This document shows positions 34,277 to 47,301 of a stretch of 64,000 nt of DNA, piece by piece. Location: assembly GCF_030272615.1 (NCBI RefSeq), contig NC_081406.1, forward strand, positions 459,694,072-459,758,071. Direction: 5' to 3'. How positions within the stretch are numbered: the first letter of the stretch is position 1; the number at the start of each line of letters is the position of its first letter. The notes below the pieces were generated by a model. The model did no database searches, was not told where the DNA came from, and saw only the letters and a program-made list of their open reading frames with translations. A program made the position numbers and the translations under genes. Source of the stretch: Cryptomeria japonica (taxonomy: Eukaryota; Streptophyta; Pinopsida; Cupressales; Cupressaceae).

Positions 34277-35741
34277 GTTTTTCCTCTTTGAGGTTTTCCA
34301 TGTATAAATCTATGTGTTATGATTCTCATTTATGTGTTTGGCTTATTGGTTTCTTTACTTCTTTCAATTTTGTTTATACCGGTATACCGGTTGGTGTATG
34401 AATGTTTTGTTAAGGCTAAAATCTACTATTCTGGTATAACATTGATTCACCCCCCCTCTCAGTGTTATTGGTTTCGAACATAAACAATAATCAGAGAATA
34501 AATACCATCCACATGACACCTAGATTTATACATGGAAAACCTGGTAAAGGGAAAAACTAAGTTGGGCAGCTTACCCACAATCAGATTATACTTCTATAGT
34601 AAGTATGTGAATTACAATTTAGGGGCCTGCACTTGCAGAGCACTTGCAGGAATGCCAACAACCTAGAGCACACTGCTCATCATAAAAGGAGTCTCACTGA
34701 CTACATAGAAATCCAGACTACAATCTAGAATAATGAATAATCTACCATGATAGCATCTTCTATGCCAGAGTATAGTTATAGTTAAGCTCAATACCAGAGG
34801 ACTAAATCCTCTTACATAAACCCAAGTTGATCTCTAATGATTCACCAAATCCTCTACCTAAATGATATTACATTACTCGGACATATAATCTCCTAATCCC
34901 ATTCTCATATAAGATCTACAATGAGACCTTACATCATATATATACAAACCCTCGACCATAAATAATCAGGTCGACGACTAGACAATAAACCAATTACATA
35001 ATTACAAAACATGTCAGCCTTAGACCAAACAAATAATAACCAACACATAAGACATCCCGATAGATAATCTCCTAATTCCATTCCCATATGTGATCTACAA
35101 TGAGATCTTACATCATATATATACAAACCCTTTACCATAAACAATCAGGCTAGCCACTAAACAATAAACCAATTACATAATTATAAAACATGTCGGCCTT
35201 AGACCAAACCAATAATATCCAACATATAAGACATCCCGAAAACACATCGAGAGGTCCAATACACATGTTACATAGCTGATCCATAACCTAGATCAACCGG
35301 GACCCAATATAGGTCCACACGCTAAAGAAATTATCTCCATCCACCAAGTCTCAAACATGATCACCATTAGCATCTTGAATCTATACTAGAAGCTGCACCA
35401 ACACCACTTATGAATATCATAAAAGATCTTCACTAAAAGCTCTGCCGGTGAAACCATCGTCGGAACAACAAATCAAGCTTTCAAGCAAACAACATAGCAT
35501 CCGATCACCAGACCAAAACCAACTGACTGAAATATGAACATGAGTATCATGAATAAGCCAATTCCATAACCAAACCATATCGGAGCATACAAAATCATGT
35601 CGGATCCAAACCAACTAGAAACTACTCAACTATCGGGACCAAAAGGGTGTCGGTAAAGCGTCCAAAACCAAAATAGCTAGTGTTGACATCAATGACAAAA
35701 CATCAATGCAACACATAATCCATTCCTTCAAATTTCCAACA

Positions 35742-36156
35742 ATCTCACCCATTGCAATTGATGGAAACACTAGATGTGAAAAACATCTAAGTACCAAGAA
35801 ATGCCAAAAAAGTTCCCCCCAGTGGAAGATAGCCAACAATCTCCCACATAAAGATATAGCAATGAAGTTATGAAACAAAGACCAAACTCCTATTGTGAAT
35901 GATATCTTGTAAATCTCTAAATTACACATATATCTCTCCCCCTAATATATACAACTCCTTAAGTTTTTTTTTTCACATCAGTATTTCTCTCCCTTTGACA
36001 TCAATGCCAAAAATCTGTCAAAAATATCAAAGCAAAAACATAAACCATTGAATCATAAAGATAATTACTCCCCCTGAGCAACAACATCCCCACATCAGTG
36101 CCAAAATGAAAAATATATGTGATAATGCATACCAGACTGATGCCAAAAAGCATCGA
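35742..36156 (-). other. 3' untranslated tail of copia D
   Basis: Between LTR and the pol stop. Contains several CTCCCCC/CTCTCCC words, the complements of the repeated GGGGGAGA tracts seen in the tails of F and G. Confidence 0.6.
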
Positions 36157-39100
36157 TCAAGTCTCTATCAGAGGGGCATAAACTCCCAATCTATCTTTGA
36201 AGTACTCAAATGATTCCTTAGGCAAAGGTTTAGTGAAGATATCTGCAATCTTCTCTTTAGTGTTTACATAAACCAGTCTAACTTCATTTGCTTCCACCTT
36301 TTCCTTTAAAAAGTTATACTCGATAAATATGTGCTTTGTCTTAGAATGAAATACCGGATTCTTTGATATATCAATAGTAGCAGAGTTATCATAGTAAATA
36401 ACTACCGATACATTACAATCCACCTTTATATCCTTCAACATTTGCTTCATCCATAGAACCTATGTATAGTTCGTAGCAGCAGCAACATACTTAGCTTCAG
36501 CAGTAGATAAAGAAGTACATGACTGTTTCTTGCTAATCCATGAAACCAACTTCTTTCGAAGAAAGAAAGCTCCACCAGATGTACTTTTCCCGTCATCAAC
36601 ATCTCCAACCCAATCAACATTGGTATATGCACATAAAGTAAAGTCATCATCCTTAGGGTACCACAAACCATATTCTGATGTACCTTGTAAGTATCTAAAA
36701 ATTCTTTTCACCTCACTCTCATGATTTTCTCTAGGATCACTCTGAAATCTTGATATAATACAAATAACATTCATTATGTCAGGTCTAGTCTGAGTCAAAT
36801 AAAGCAGACCTCCAATCATAGATTTGTATCTTGTAGGATTTACTGGTGCAGAAACATCTTTCCCTATCAATTTCTCACTTGTAACCTTAGGAGTACTTAC
36901 CAGTTTAGAATCTCCCATACCAAATTTATTCAATAATTCCCTAACATACTTAGTTTGATAGATGAAAATACCTTTGTCAATCTGAGTAAGTTGCAAACCT
37001 AAGAAAAATTTCTTTTCCCCAATCATAGACATCTCAAATTCTTTCTTCATATTGTTAGCAAATTCCTTACACAACTTATCTTCACCTCCAAAATAATCTC
37101 ATCAACAAATAGTTCAATAATCAGTATATCATCATTAGTGATATTATAATATAAATTACTGTCAGCATTACCTTTAGTAAAACCAAGCTTCAAAAGATAT
37201 TTATCCAACCTTGCCAAGCTCTGAGTGCTTGTTTTAATCTATAAAAAGCCTTTTTTAACCTACAAACCATTTTTGTATCATCTGATAGTGAAAAACCATC
37301 AGGTTGCTTAATATAAACTTCCTTATCAAGATCCTCATTAAAAAACTGCACACTTAACATCCATCTGATAAACCTTGTTGTTCTTATGGGAAACATAGGA
37401 AAGAAATAATCTTACAACTTCAATCCTAGCTAGAGGTGCGAAATTCTCACCATAATCAATTCCTTCCTTCTAAGAATATCCTTTACAAACCAATCTATTC
37501 TTACTCCTTACAACTTGACCATCCTCATTCAATTTATTTCTAAAACCCATTTAGTTCCAATAACATTCTTATTTTTAGTTTGAGGAACTAAAGTCCATGT
37601 GTTATTCTTCTCAATCTGATCTAATTATTCTTTCATAGCTTTTAACCAATATTCAACTTTACATGCCTCAATTACTGATACGGGTTCAACTTGAGAAATT
37701 AAACATACCTCATTAGTTGCCAGTATTGTTCTTGTCATTACTCCATGGTTTTATCCCCAATAATATGATCGTCTAAATGATTCAATCTCACATACCTAGG
37801 AGTATTCTGACTCTCTGTTCCTCTTCCTAGTTCTTTAGTTACTGTAGAATTTTCCGATACTGTCGGAGTAACTAGTTCAACACTCTGTTCTGGTACAAAT
37901 GCTACTAATTCAGATATAATCATTTCCACCATTAGTTCCTTCTCATAAACTCTGATTTCACCTCTATTCATCTCATCCACCTTGACATTAGCACTCTCCA
38001 TAATTCTCTGAAATCTTTTGTTAAAACATCTATATGCCTTTCTTTCATTATAATAACCAATAAATATGCCTTCATCACATCTAGGATTAAATTTTCCTAT
38101 GATATCATCTCTCCTAATATAACATTTACTACCAAATATTGTGAAATACTTAACTGTAGGTGTATTGCCAAACCATAATTCATAAGGTGTCTTACTGGTT
38201 TCTCCTTTAATATGTACTTTGTTGAATGTATAAATCATCGTGCTCACAACTTCTCTCCATTAGATATGAGGTAGACTAACTTCCATCATCATTGTCCTAG
38301 CTGCATCCAAGATAGTTTCATTCTTTCTTTCCACAACTCCATTTTGCTGAGGTGTCCGGGGAGCAGAAAATTATCTCCTTATGCCATGCTTCTCACTAAA
38401 GTTATTAAACTCACCAGATGTGAATTCTCCACCATGATCTGACCTCAAACATTTAATCTTCAATCCTATCTCACTTTCCACTTTAGCCTTAAAGATTTTA
38501 AACTTTTCAAATGCCTCATATTTCTCCCTTATAAAAGCAACCCACATCATTCTATAATAATCATCAATGATTAGCATGAAATATCTATCACCTTGAAAAC
38601 TTTTAACTCTAGCAAAGCCACACAAATCGGTATGAATAAGATCAAGAACATCATTATATTTATCTTGTATACTCCTAAAAGAGGTTCTGACCTATTTACC
38701 CATTTGACATTCTATACATATGAGATTATAGGGCTTCACAATCTTAGGTATATCTCTAACTGCCTTAGTAGAACTGATCTTCACAATGCAATAAAAATTC
38801 ACATGACATAGCCTCTTATGCCATAGCTAGCTTTCATCAATCTATGCAATCGAACATGTCTTCTCATTAGATTTCAAATGAAATATATTACCTTTTGTCT
38901 GTGTGCCTATTGCAATCTCCAAACTAGATCTGCTAGTGATTTTGCATTTTCCATCCTTGAACTGTAATTGAAATCCTTTATCCACCAATTGTCCTACACT
39001 CAAAATATTATGCCTTAAACCTTCAATATAATAAAAATTATTAGTATTGTTCTTACCATCCAATGATATAGTTCCTTTTCCTTTGATCATACATGCTTTG

Positions 39101-40360
39101 TCATTTCCAAATCTAACCAGACCACCATCAAATTCTTGCAAAGATAGAAACTTCCCTTTATCTCCAATTATATGATGTGAACAACCACTGTCAATTACCC
39201 ATTCATCCATCTCTTCAATTTTAGTAGCAAGTGCCTTCTCTTTGGGTACATTCTCTTCCAATGTCAAAACATCTTCCTTGATAGCCAGGAACACCCATTG
39301 CTTTCCATTGTTGAAACTAGTAGCAAAATCTTTTGTCGGTTCATCATCAGAATCGAAAATGCCTTCCTAATCCATTATGTAGCATGATTTGTCTATGTTT
39401 TGCTTGTACTTATACTTGTTATGATAGCCAGGGTTAGGCTTAAAAGATCTTCTAACTCTTTCTTCAAATCTTGAATTCCTTTTAGGACATCTAGATGCAA
39501 AATGACCTATCTTATTACATGCAAAACATTTAAAAGTTTTTTTCCTTCATACTTACTTCCTGTTGGTCCTTTAGGTACCCTTCTAGAAAATACAGCTTCA
39601 AGTCTGTCAAACTCTTCATCTTCTCTCTTCATATCATTTAATTCTTTTGCATACAAAGCTTTCCAATCTTGCTTGTCGGTTGAAGATGTAGATGCATGAA
39701 AAGAAGGTTTAGACTTCATAGCTCTAGAAGCTCCAAATTATTCAAGCTCAAAAGCAGATAATTTCCCAACCAAAGTATCTCTATTGACAGATGTATTAGC
39801 CATTGTCCTCAAATCATTAATTGCAGTAGCCTTCATCTTGTAAGTCGGTGGTAGGGCTCTCAGAACTTTAGAAACAATTTCATCTTCACTCAAAGTTCCA
39901 CCACAACATTGAATTCCCATAACAATCTCATTTACCCTTTCCTTGAAAGTAGTGATCCTTTCATCTTCTTCCATCTTTAGGTTCTCATATCTCACCAAGT
40001 AACCATCAAGTTTTACAATTTTAACATAAGAGTCTCCAACTTATCCCATATATCCCTTCTAGATGATTTGTCAGTTAATCCCATTATTTGTTGATCAAAA
40101 AGTGCACACAAGAGGGATTTTGTTGCTCTACAATCATTCTCAAGCTCCTTATCCAAGTTTTCTAGAGGAGGATTTCCAGATGCCAGATTATGAGGTGTAA
40201 CACCATTTGGCGTGATCTCTTAAATCTCCTTACCAAGACATCTCAGATGAGTCTCCATCTAAATCTTCCTTATTGTGTAATTATTTCCATCAAGCCTAGG
40301 AATATCTCTCTAAAAGATAGCTCCAGATGAACTAGATGAACTTGAACTGTTAGCCACCAT
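36157..40360 (-). pseudogene. gag-pol of copia D, heavily frameshifted
   Basis: Gag starts at ATG 40360-40358 (MVANSSSSSSSGA). Gag continues at 39998-39507 (YENLKMEEDERITTFKERVN; ALPPTYKMKATAIND). The zinc knuckle CFACNKIGHFASRC near 39535-39490 is in a shifted frame. The protease is intact in motif (WVIDSGCSHHIIG, 39294-38842). Integrase includes LIIDDYYRMMWVAF, CLRSDHGGEF and PQQNGVVERKN (38625-38270). RT and RNase H lie in 37396-36157, ending GVYAPLIET. The polymerase motif is FVDE instead of FVDD at 37109-37098, next to a frameshift. At least four frame changes and many stops. Confidence 0.9.
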
Positions 40361-40404
40361 AGGATCTTCCTCAAGCGGTTAAGCTTTCTGTAGAGAGGAG
40401 AAAA

Positions 40405-40416
40405 GCTCTGACACCA
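40405..40416 (-). other. Primer-binding site of copia D
   Basis: Minus strand reads TGGTGTCAGAGC, one base different from the initiator Met site, two bases from the 5' LTR. Confidence 0.8.
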
Positions 40417-40418
40417 AT

Positions 40419-41629
40419 TGTTAGATAGCTCAAATAACCAGAAAACAACCTAGAGGGGGGGTGAATCAGTTGTCATAAATTACCAGAACATTTAGCAATT
40501 AAATCTTTAATACTAAAACCCAAAACATTAATACCGAAATGCTTAAGGAAAATACCGGAATATCAGTTAAACCAATTAAGCATAAACAATAATAATAGAT
40601 TAGATACCATCCACATGACACCAAGATTTATATGTGGAAAACCCGATAAAGGCAAAAACCATGGTGGGAATCCTACCCACAGTCAGATAATACTTCTACA
40701 ATAATTATGTGAATTACAATTGAGGGACTTGCACTTGCAGGAAGACCAACAACCTAGAGTGCACTACTCATCACAAAAGGAGTCTCACTGACTACATAGA
40801 AATCCAAACTGCAATCTGAAATAATGAATGAACTGCAATGATATCATCTCCTATGCCTGAGTATAGTTCCGGTTAACCTCAATACCAGAGGACTAAATCC
40901 TCTTACATAAACCCAACTTGATCTCCAATAATCAACCAAATCCTTTGCCTGAATGATATTACATTATTCACATAGATAATCTCCTAATCCCATTCCCATA
41001 TGTGATCTAAAATGAGATCTTACATCATATATATACAAACCCTTGACCATAAACAATTAGGTTGGCCACCAGACAATAAACCAATTACATAATTATTACA
41101 CATGTCGGCCTTAGACCAAACAAATAATATCCAACACATAAGACATCCTAAAAACACATCGAGAGGTCCAATCCACATGTTACATTAAGCCAGTCCATAA
41201 CCTAGATCAACTGGGACCCAATATAGGTCCACATGCTAAAGAAATGATCTTCATCCACCAAGTCCCAAACATGATCACCATCAACATCCTTAATCCATAC
41301 CAAAGGCTGCACCAACACCACTTATGCATATCATCAAAGATCTTCATTAAAAGAATTGTCAGTGAAACCCTCACCGAAACAACAAATCAAAATTCTAGGC
41401 AAATAGGATAGCATCTGATCACCAGACCAAAACTAACTGACTGAATATGAACATGAATATCATGAATAAGCCAATTCCACAACCAAACCATACCGGATCC
41501 AAACCAACCAGAAACTACTCAACCTACCGGGACCAAAAGGGTGTCGATAAAGCATCCAAAACAACTAGTGTTGACATCAATGAGAAAACATCAATGCAAC
41601 ACATAATCAATTCCTCCAAATGGCCAACA
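40419..41629 (-). repeat. 5' LTR of copia D (1211 bp)
   Basis: Ends TGTTAGATAG and GGCCAACA. A TATATATA box on the minus strand lies at about 41027-41035, and the shared hairpin (GTGGG..CCCAC) at about 40660-40685. A G-run (complement of CACCCCCCCTCTAG) sits near the primer side. Confidence 0.92.
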
Positions 41630-41703
41630 AATTCCTCAACCGAGGTTTGACTAAGGCAAACCCCTATCCACAACCCTTCTTCCGTTCTTTTCTATGTGCA
41701 AGT
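41630..41703 (+). repeat. Gypsy L LTR, part 2 of 3 (74 bp between D and E)
   Basis: Starts with the D target duplication AATTC and ends with the E duplication CAAGT. It shows that D and E entered the same LTR 69 bp apart. Confidence 0.85.
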
Positions 41704-42776
41704 TGTTAGGTCCTGGAGGCAACTAAGAGGGGGGGGGTAAATCAGTTGTCAAATAAATTCAAACCAAAATAGCTTAACCAAACTTAATGCTTAATATCGA
41801 TAAACCAAACTTAATGTCGGTAGACTATTTATCAGTTAATTGCAGTACCGGTAAATATTAATGCATGAAACAGAAAGACAATACCATCCACAACACATAA
41901 CACCAATATTTGTAGGTGGAAACCCTGTAAGGGGAAAAACCATGGTGGGAAACATTACTCACAATCAGATGATACTACTGCAGATAGTATGTGTATACAA
42001 TAGAGGGTCTACACATGTAGAAAGGCCAACCGCCTAGAGATCACTTCTCAAACACAAATGGGAGGCATAGTAACTACAATTGGATGGTTAAATCCAATAA
42101 TGATGTACTGCTTAAAATAGTATCTTCATATGCTAGATTCAGTATCGGTGTAGTTCTGATATGTCTTCACAAAAACCTTCCTTCAACCTTCAAATGATGT
42201 TTTCATGTATTGCTCTGCTTATTCTCGCATATACCTTAATACAAATATTTTTCCCAATTGCATATCAATCTTACAAATAAGATCTTACATATATACCAAA
42301 ACCTAGGACCAAAATGTATAGGTTGGCTTTACAAAAGATATTACAATAAAACAATTTACAATTAAATCAATAACCAATGCAATATCCGATTCAACATGTC
42401 GGCTTAATGCATTTACAAAAATAATAAATCATCTCCATAGCATGCCATGCTGATCTGGAATAGATAGGCCTGTTGGTGTTTATCCTCAACCTATTTGCCA
42501 GTAACAACAAATATGGAAACATGAATATACCAATGAACAAATATCCAAGACAAACTGTCCAAACGATGTCTTCGATATAACCAAGTGTTTTCCATATCAT
42601 TTCAAGTGTCGGTGAATAATATATCCTGCTGGTGAATAAGATACCAGTGATTGTGCATAAAGTCACTTGCTTGCCGGTGAACATTGCCAAATCTCCAAGT
42701 GCCAGTAGGCTTGACCAAAGTTGATAAGTGTTGACATCAATGACAAAACCATATCAACATATCCAAAATACCAACA
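41704..42776 (-). repeat. 3' LTR of copia E
   Basis: Ends TGTTAGGTCC and TACCAACA; aligns throughout with 47302-48375. Confidence 0.93.
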
Positions 42777-42791
42777 ATCTCCCCCTTTGGC
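42777..42791 (-). other. Polypurine tract of copia E
   Basis: Minus strand reads GCCAAAGGGGGAGAT directly before the 3' LTR. Confidence 0.85.
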
Positions 42792-43138
42792 ATTGATGGC
42801 AACACAGGATGGAAAAACCATCAAAGTGCCAAAACAGAAATGCTAAAAAAAACAACATAACCAGAGATCAAAATTCAGAGAGTAATCAATCTCTCCCAAA
42901 ATAAAAATCTCTCCCCAAGAGATAAAGTCTCTCCCCCTATGAGTGAGATGTGATTTTCCATATCAATCTCTCCCCCTTTGACATCAAATTCCAAAGCAAT
43001 ACAAAAACTAGGTTCAAATACAAAATACCAACTTATTTAGTATACCAACTACTCCCACTAAGAAGTAGCTCTCCTCATCAAAACCGGAGTACAAGATTTC
43101 TCTGTTAGTTGTGTCAGTTGATGACAAACATCAACTAT
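42792..43138 (-). other. 3' untranslated tail of copia E
   Basis: Holds repeated CTCTCCCCC words, that is, extra GGGGGAGAG purine tracts on the minus strand. Confidence 0.6.
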
Positions 43139-46100
43139 CTAAGTTTCTACTGGTGGGGGTATGACCCCAAGCTGTTCTCTAAGATATTCAAAAGTCTCCT
43201 TAGGCAAAAACTTAGTGAAAATATCTATAATCTACTCTTTAGTATTCACATAAACCAGTTTTACTTCTTTTGCTTCAACATTCTTCTTTAGAAAATTCAG
43301 TTTGATAGAGACATGTTTAGGTTTAAAATGTAGTACCGGATTCTTAGATATATCAATTGCTGTTGTATTATCACAATAGATAGTTATAGGTTCTTTGCAT
43401 TTTACCTTTATGTCCTTCAACATTTGCTTAAGCCATAATACCTGTGTACAGTTAGTTGCTACTGCAACATATTCTGATTCTGTTGTTGATAAAGATGTGC
43501 AACTTTGTTTCTTACTCAACCAAGAAATTAATATGCTTCCAAGAAAAAATGCTCGGCCGGTGGTGCTTTTTCTATCATCTACATCTCCTGCCCAATTTGC
43601 TTAAGTGTATGCACACAATTCAAAGTTTTCACCTCTAGGATACCGTAGGCAAATATTTGTAGTGCCTTGTAAGTACCAGAAAATCCTTTTTACTATTGAT
43701 TCATGATTTTCTTTGGGATTACTCTGAAATCTTGAAACAATACATACTGCATTCATAATATCAGGTCTTGTTTGTGTCAAATACAATAGACCTCCTATCA
43801 TATATTTGTACCTAGTTAGATTAATAGGTGTAGATTCATCCCTTAGTGATAATTTATCAGTTGTAGTCATAGGTGTGCTTACCGGTTTAGAGTTTTCTCT
43901 CCCAAATTTCTTTAGTAACTCCTTTAAGTACTTAGATTGACTCGAGAATATACCTTTATCAGTCTGTGAAATCTGTAATCCTAAAAAGAATTTTATCTCT
44001 CCAATCATAGACATTTCAAATTCTTGCTGCATTTCAATAGAAAAGTCTTTACATAAACCATCTTCTCTTCCAAAGATTATATCATCAACAAAAACTTCTA
44101 TAACCAAGATGTCATCATTAGTCACTTTATAGAATAAGTTGCTATCAACATTACCTTTAGAAGAACCAATCTTCAAAAGATATTTATCCAATCTAGCATA
44201 CCAAGCTATTGGAGCTTGCTTCAACCCATACAAAGCTTTCCTTAACCTGCAAACCATATCTTTGTTATCCGTCAAAGAAAATCCATTAGGTTTCTCAATG
44301 TAAAATTCTTCTTCAAGATCTCCATTCAGAAATGCACATTTAATATCCATTTGATATACTTTGTATTTCTTGTGTGTTACAAAAGCCAAGAATAATCTGA
44401 CTACCTCAATTTTGGCTACCGGTGCAAAGCTTTCATTGTAATCAATTCCTTCTTTCTGTGAATATCCCTTACATACTAGTCTTTCTTTATTTCCGATTAC
44501 TTTACCATATTCATTGAGTTTGTTTATGAATACCCATTTTGTTCCAATTACATTTTTGTCTTTAGGCCGGGGAACTAATGTCCATGTGTTATTCTTCTCA
44601 ATTTTTTTTAGTTCTTCTTCCATAGCTTTAATCCAATGTTTATCTTCACATCCCTCATTAATTGATGCTGGTTCAATTTGAGAAATAAGACATACCTCTT
44701 CATTTGCTAGTCTTCCTCTTGTCATAACTCCTTGATACTTGTTCCCAATTATCTGATCTTCAAAATGATTCAACCTTACATACTGGGGTGTCTTTGTTTG
44801 TTGTTGTTCTTCAGTTACAGTGGAATTTTCAGATGATACCGATGTAAATGGATCTTTATTCTGTACTGGTGTGTGTTCATTTCTCAGTATCTATGTTGCT
44901 GGTTTAGAGACTATATACCTTGAAGTTCCTCTAAATTGTTCATCAATTTTCACATTTGTACTCTCAACATTTTTCTATAACTAAGAAATATTCCTTCATC
45001 ACTTCTAGGATCAAATTTTCCAATATACTCATCTCTTCTAATATAACATTTAATTCCAAATATTCTAAAATATTTAAGAGTAGGAATAATACTAAACCAT
45101 AGTTCATCAGGGGTCTTACCAGTTTCACCTTTGATGTGAACTTTTTTGAATGTGTAGACTGATGTGCTTACTGCCTCTCTCCAATATACATGTGGTAGAT
45201 TTTCTTCTGATAACATACTTCTAGCTGCATCCAAGATAGTTCTATTTTTCCTTTCTACAACTCCATTTTGTTGGGGTGTCTGGGGTGCTGATAACTGTCT
45301 TCTGATTCCATTTACTTCACAAAATGTATTAAATTCCTTAGATGTAAATTCACCTCCTTGATTTGATCTCAGACATTTGATTCTCTTACCGGTTTCATTT
45401 TCTACCATCACCTTGAATAGCTTGAATTTCCCAAGTGCTTCTGATTTTTCTCTGAGAAAAGTAACCCAACACATTCTAGAATAGTCATCAATGATTAGCA
45501 TGAAATATCTATCACCTTGTAAGATTTTAGTTCTAGCTGGACCACATAAGTCAGTATGAATTAATTCAAGAGCACTATTGGATTTTTCTAGAATACTTTT
45601 AACAGATGCTCTAACTTGTTTTCCAAATTGAAATTCCTTTCATACCGGATTCTGAGGCTTAACAATTTTAGCTAAGTCTCTAACTACTTTAGTTGTATTG
45701 ATTTTCACAATGCAATCAAAATTTACATGACAGAGTCTCTTATGCCATAGCCAACTTTCATCAATATGTGCAATCAAGCATGTTTTTTCATTATTATTCA
45801 AATGAAAGATATTACCTCTAGTTTGATTACCGATTGCAATTTCCAAACTAGTTTTGTTCATAATTTTGCATTTCCCATTCTTGAATTGTAACTGAAACCC
45901 TTTTTCAACTAATTGACCAACACTAAAAAGATTATTCTTTAAACATTCAACATAGTAAACATTGTCCGTATTATGCTTATCATAAAGAGATATAGTACCT
46001 TTACCTTTGATCAAACAAGCTTTATCATGTCCAAATCTTACCGGACCTCCATTATATTCCTGAAAAGTCAAGAATTTACTTTTATCACCAGTCATATGAT

Positions 46101-47256
46101 GTGAACATCTTGAATCAATGATCCATTCATCCTTAACCTCAACTTTAGCTGCTAGGGCCTGCTCTACCGATCGAACAGTAGGTGTCGGTTGATCTTCTGT
46201 TATAGAAACAAAGACCCATCCATTGTCTATCGGATCCTCATCAGAATCATCAGTGACTCCTTCATCAACAAGATAACAAGACTTGTCTTTATTCTTCTAA
46301 AATCTATATCTCTGATATTTAGGGTTAGGCTTGTATGTTCTTCTAGCTTCTTCTTTTAATCTTACATGTCTATCAGGGCATCTTGAAGCCATATGACCAA
46401 TCTTATTATAGTTAAAACATTTAAAAGGTGCTTTACCTTCATACTTACTTCCAACTAGACCTTTAGGCATTTTCCTTGCAAATAGTGCTTCAAGTTCTTC
46501 AAGCTATTCATTTTCTCTCCTGCGTTCTTCAAGTTCTCTTGAATTAAAAGCTTTCCAATTAGACTTGTAAAATGATGATGATGCAGATGACTTTGATGCC
46601 TTAGAAGATAAATCTTTCTTTATAGTAGCAACAAGACCAAATTCCTCAATTTCAAAAGCTGAAAGTTTTTCAATCAATGTATCTCTAGTTACTAATGTAT
46701 TAGGCATTGTTCTTAACTCATTTATAGCAGGAACTTTCATTTTGTATGCTGGTGGAAATCCTCTTAAAACTTTTGAAACAATTTCATCTTCACTTAAGGT
46801 TCCTCCACAACATTTAATACCTAAAACAATTTCATTAACTTTTTCCATAAAAGCAGAAATTCTTTCATCTTCTTCCATTTTTAGATTTTCATACCTGACC
46901 TGGAAGCTCTCAAGTTTTGCAATTTTGACTATGGAATCTTCTTCATTCAATGTTTCCAAATGGTCCTAAATAGGTTTAGCAGTAGATCTATCTGATAATC
47001 CCATGATTTGTTGATCTAATAATGCGCTCAAAAGTGCTTCTCTTGCTTTGCAATCATTTTCCTCGTCTTTAGCCAGGTTAGGTGGATTAGGTTGACCATG
47101 AATAGGAGTAGTATATCCATTCTTTGTAACTTCCCAGATGTCCTTTCCAATGTAATTTAGATGTGTCTCCATCCTAATCTTCCATTTTCCATAGTTAGTT
47201 CCATCAAGTTTAGGAGTGTCCTTCCTGAAATAGTTAGAAGAAATTGGATCTCCTCA
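43139..47256 (-). pseudogene. gag-pol of copia E with lost catalytic residues
   Basis: Gag, protease and integrase share one frame (47256 to about 44950). Near 44975 a deletion or frameshift moves RT and RNase H to a second frame, ending at TAG 43141-43139. Gag reads TPKLDGTNYGKWKIRMETHL. The knuckle is CFNYNKIGHMASRC, second Cys replaced by Tyr (46408-46410). The protease triad is DSR, not DSG (46108-46116). Integrase has the second catalytic Asp replaced by Asn in CLRSNQGGEF (45361-45363), while NGVVERKN keeps the Glu. RT has YQMDIKCAFLNG and FVDD at 44092-44081. RNase H has [13 protein letters not shown]. Premature stops include TAG after STAKPI, RRENE and YVNTKE. All losses listed are transitions. 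Confidence 0.92.
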
Positions 47257-47287
47257 AGCTGTTAAACTTCCACAAAAAGAGGACTAA

Positions 47288-47299
47288 GATCTAATACCA
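47288..47299 (-). other. Primer-binding site of copia E (mutated)
   Basis: Minus strand reads TGGTATTAGATC, two changes from the initiator Met site, two bases from the LTR. Confidence 0.75.
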
Positions 47300-47301
47300 G
47301 T

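Larger units (their letters stand above)
28901..34480 (+). mobile_element. Solo LTR C (copia type), split by element B
   Basis: Flanked by target duplication TAAAC (28896-28900 and 34481-34485) inside the LTR of D. Pieces 28901-29608 and 34282-34480 total 907 bp. It starts TATTGGCAATTGACAC and ends TTTCGAACA. It carries the features shared by copia LTRs here: TGTCATTAATGGCAACA near the start, palindrome CCTGCAAGTGCAGG at 29520-29533, hairpin GTGGG..CCCAC at 29582-29599, and CACCCCCCCTCTCAG near the end. No internal region exists, so it is a solo LTR left by LTR-LTR recombination. Confidence 0.9.
28731..35741 (-). repeat. 3' LTR of copia D, interrupted by C and B
   Basis: Pieces 28731-28900 and 34486-35741 align with 40419-41629. 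Net length is about 1426 bp against 1211 for the 5' LTR; most of the excess is a 179-bp tandem duplication at about 34885-35242. The end at 35741 is followed by ATCTCACCCATTGC, a mutated version of the polypurine complement seen in E. Confidence 0.9.
28731..41629 (-). mobile_element. Ty1/copia retrotransposon D, with a nested stack in its left LTR
   Basis: Bounded by TGTTAGA and GGCCAACA and flanked by a perfect target duplication AATTC (28726-28730 and 41630-41634), so D inserted into gypsy L. Reading minus: 5' LTR 41629-40419, primer site, gag-pol, degraded polypurine tract, 3' LTR 35741-28731. The 3' LTR is opened by solo LTR C, which holds element B. Without these 5585 bp, D is about 7.3 kb. 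Confidence 0.93.
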
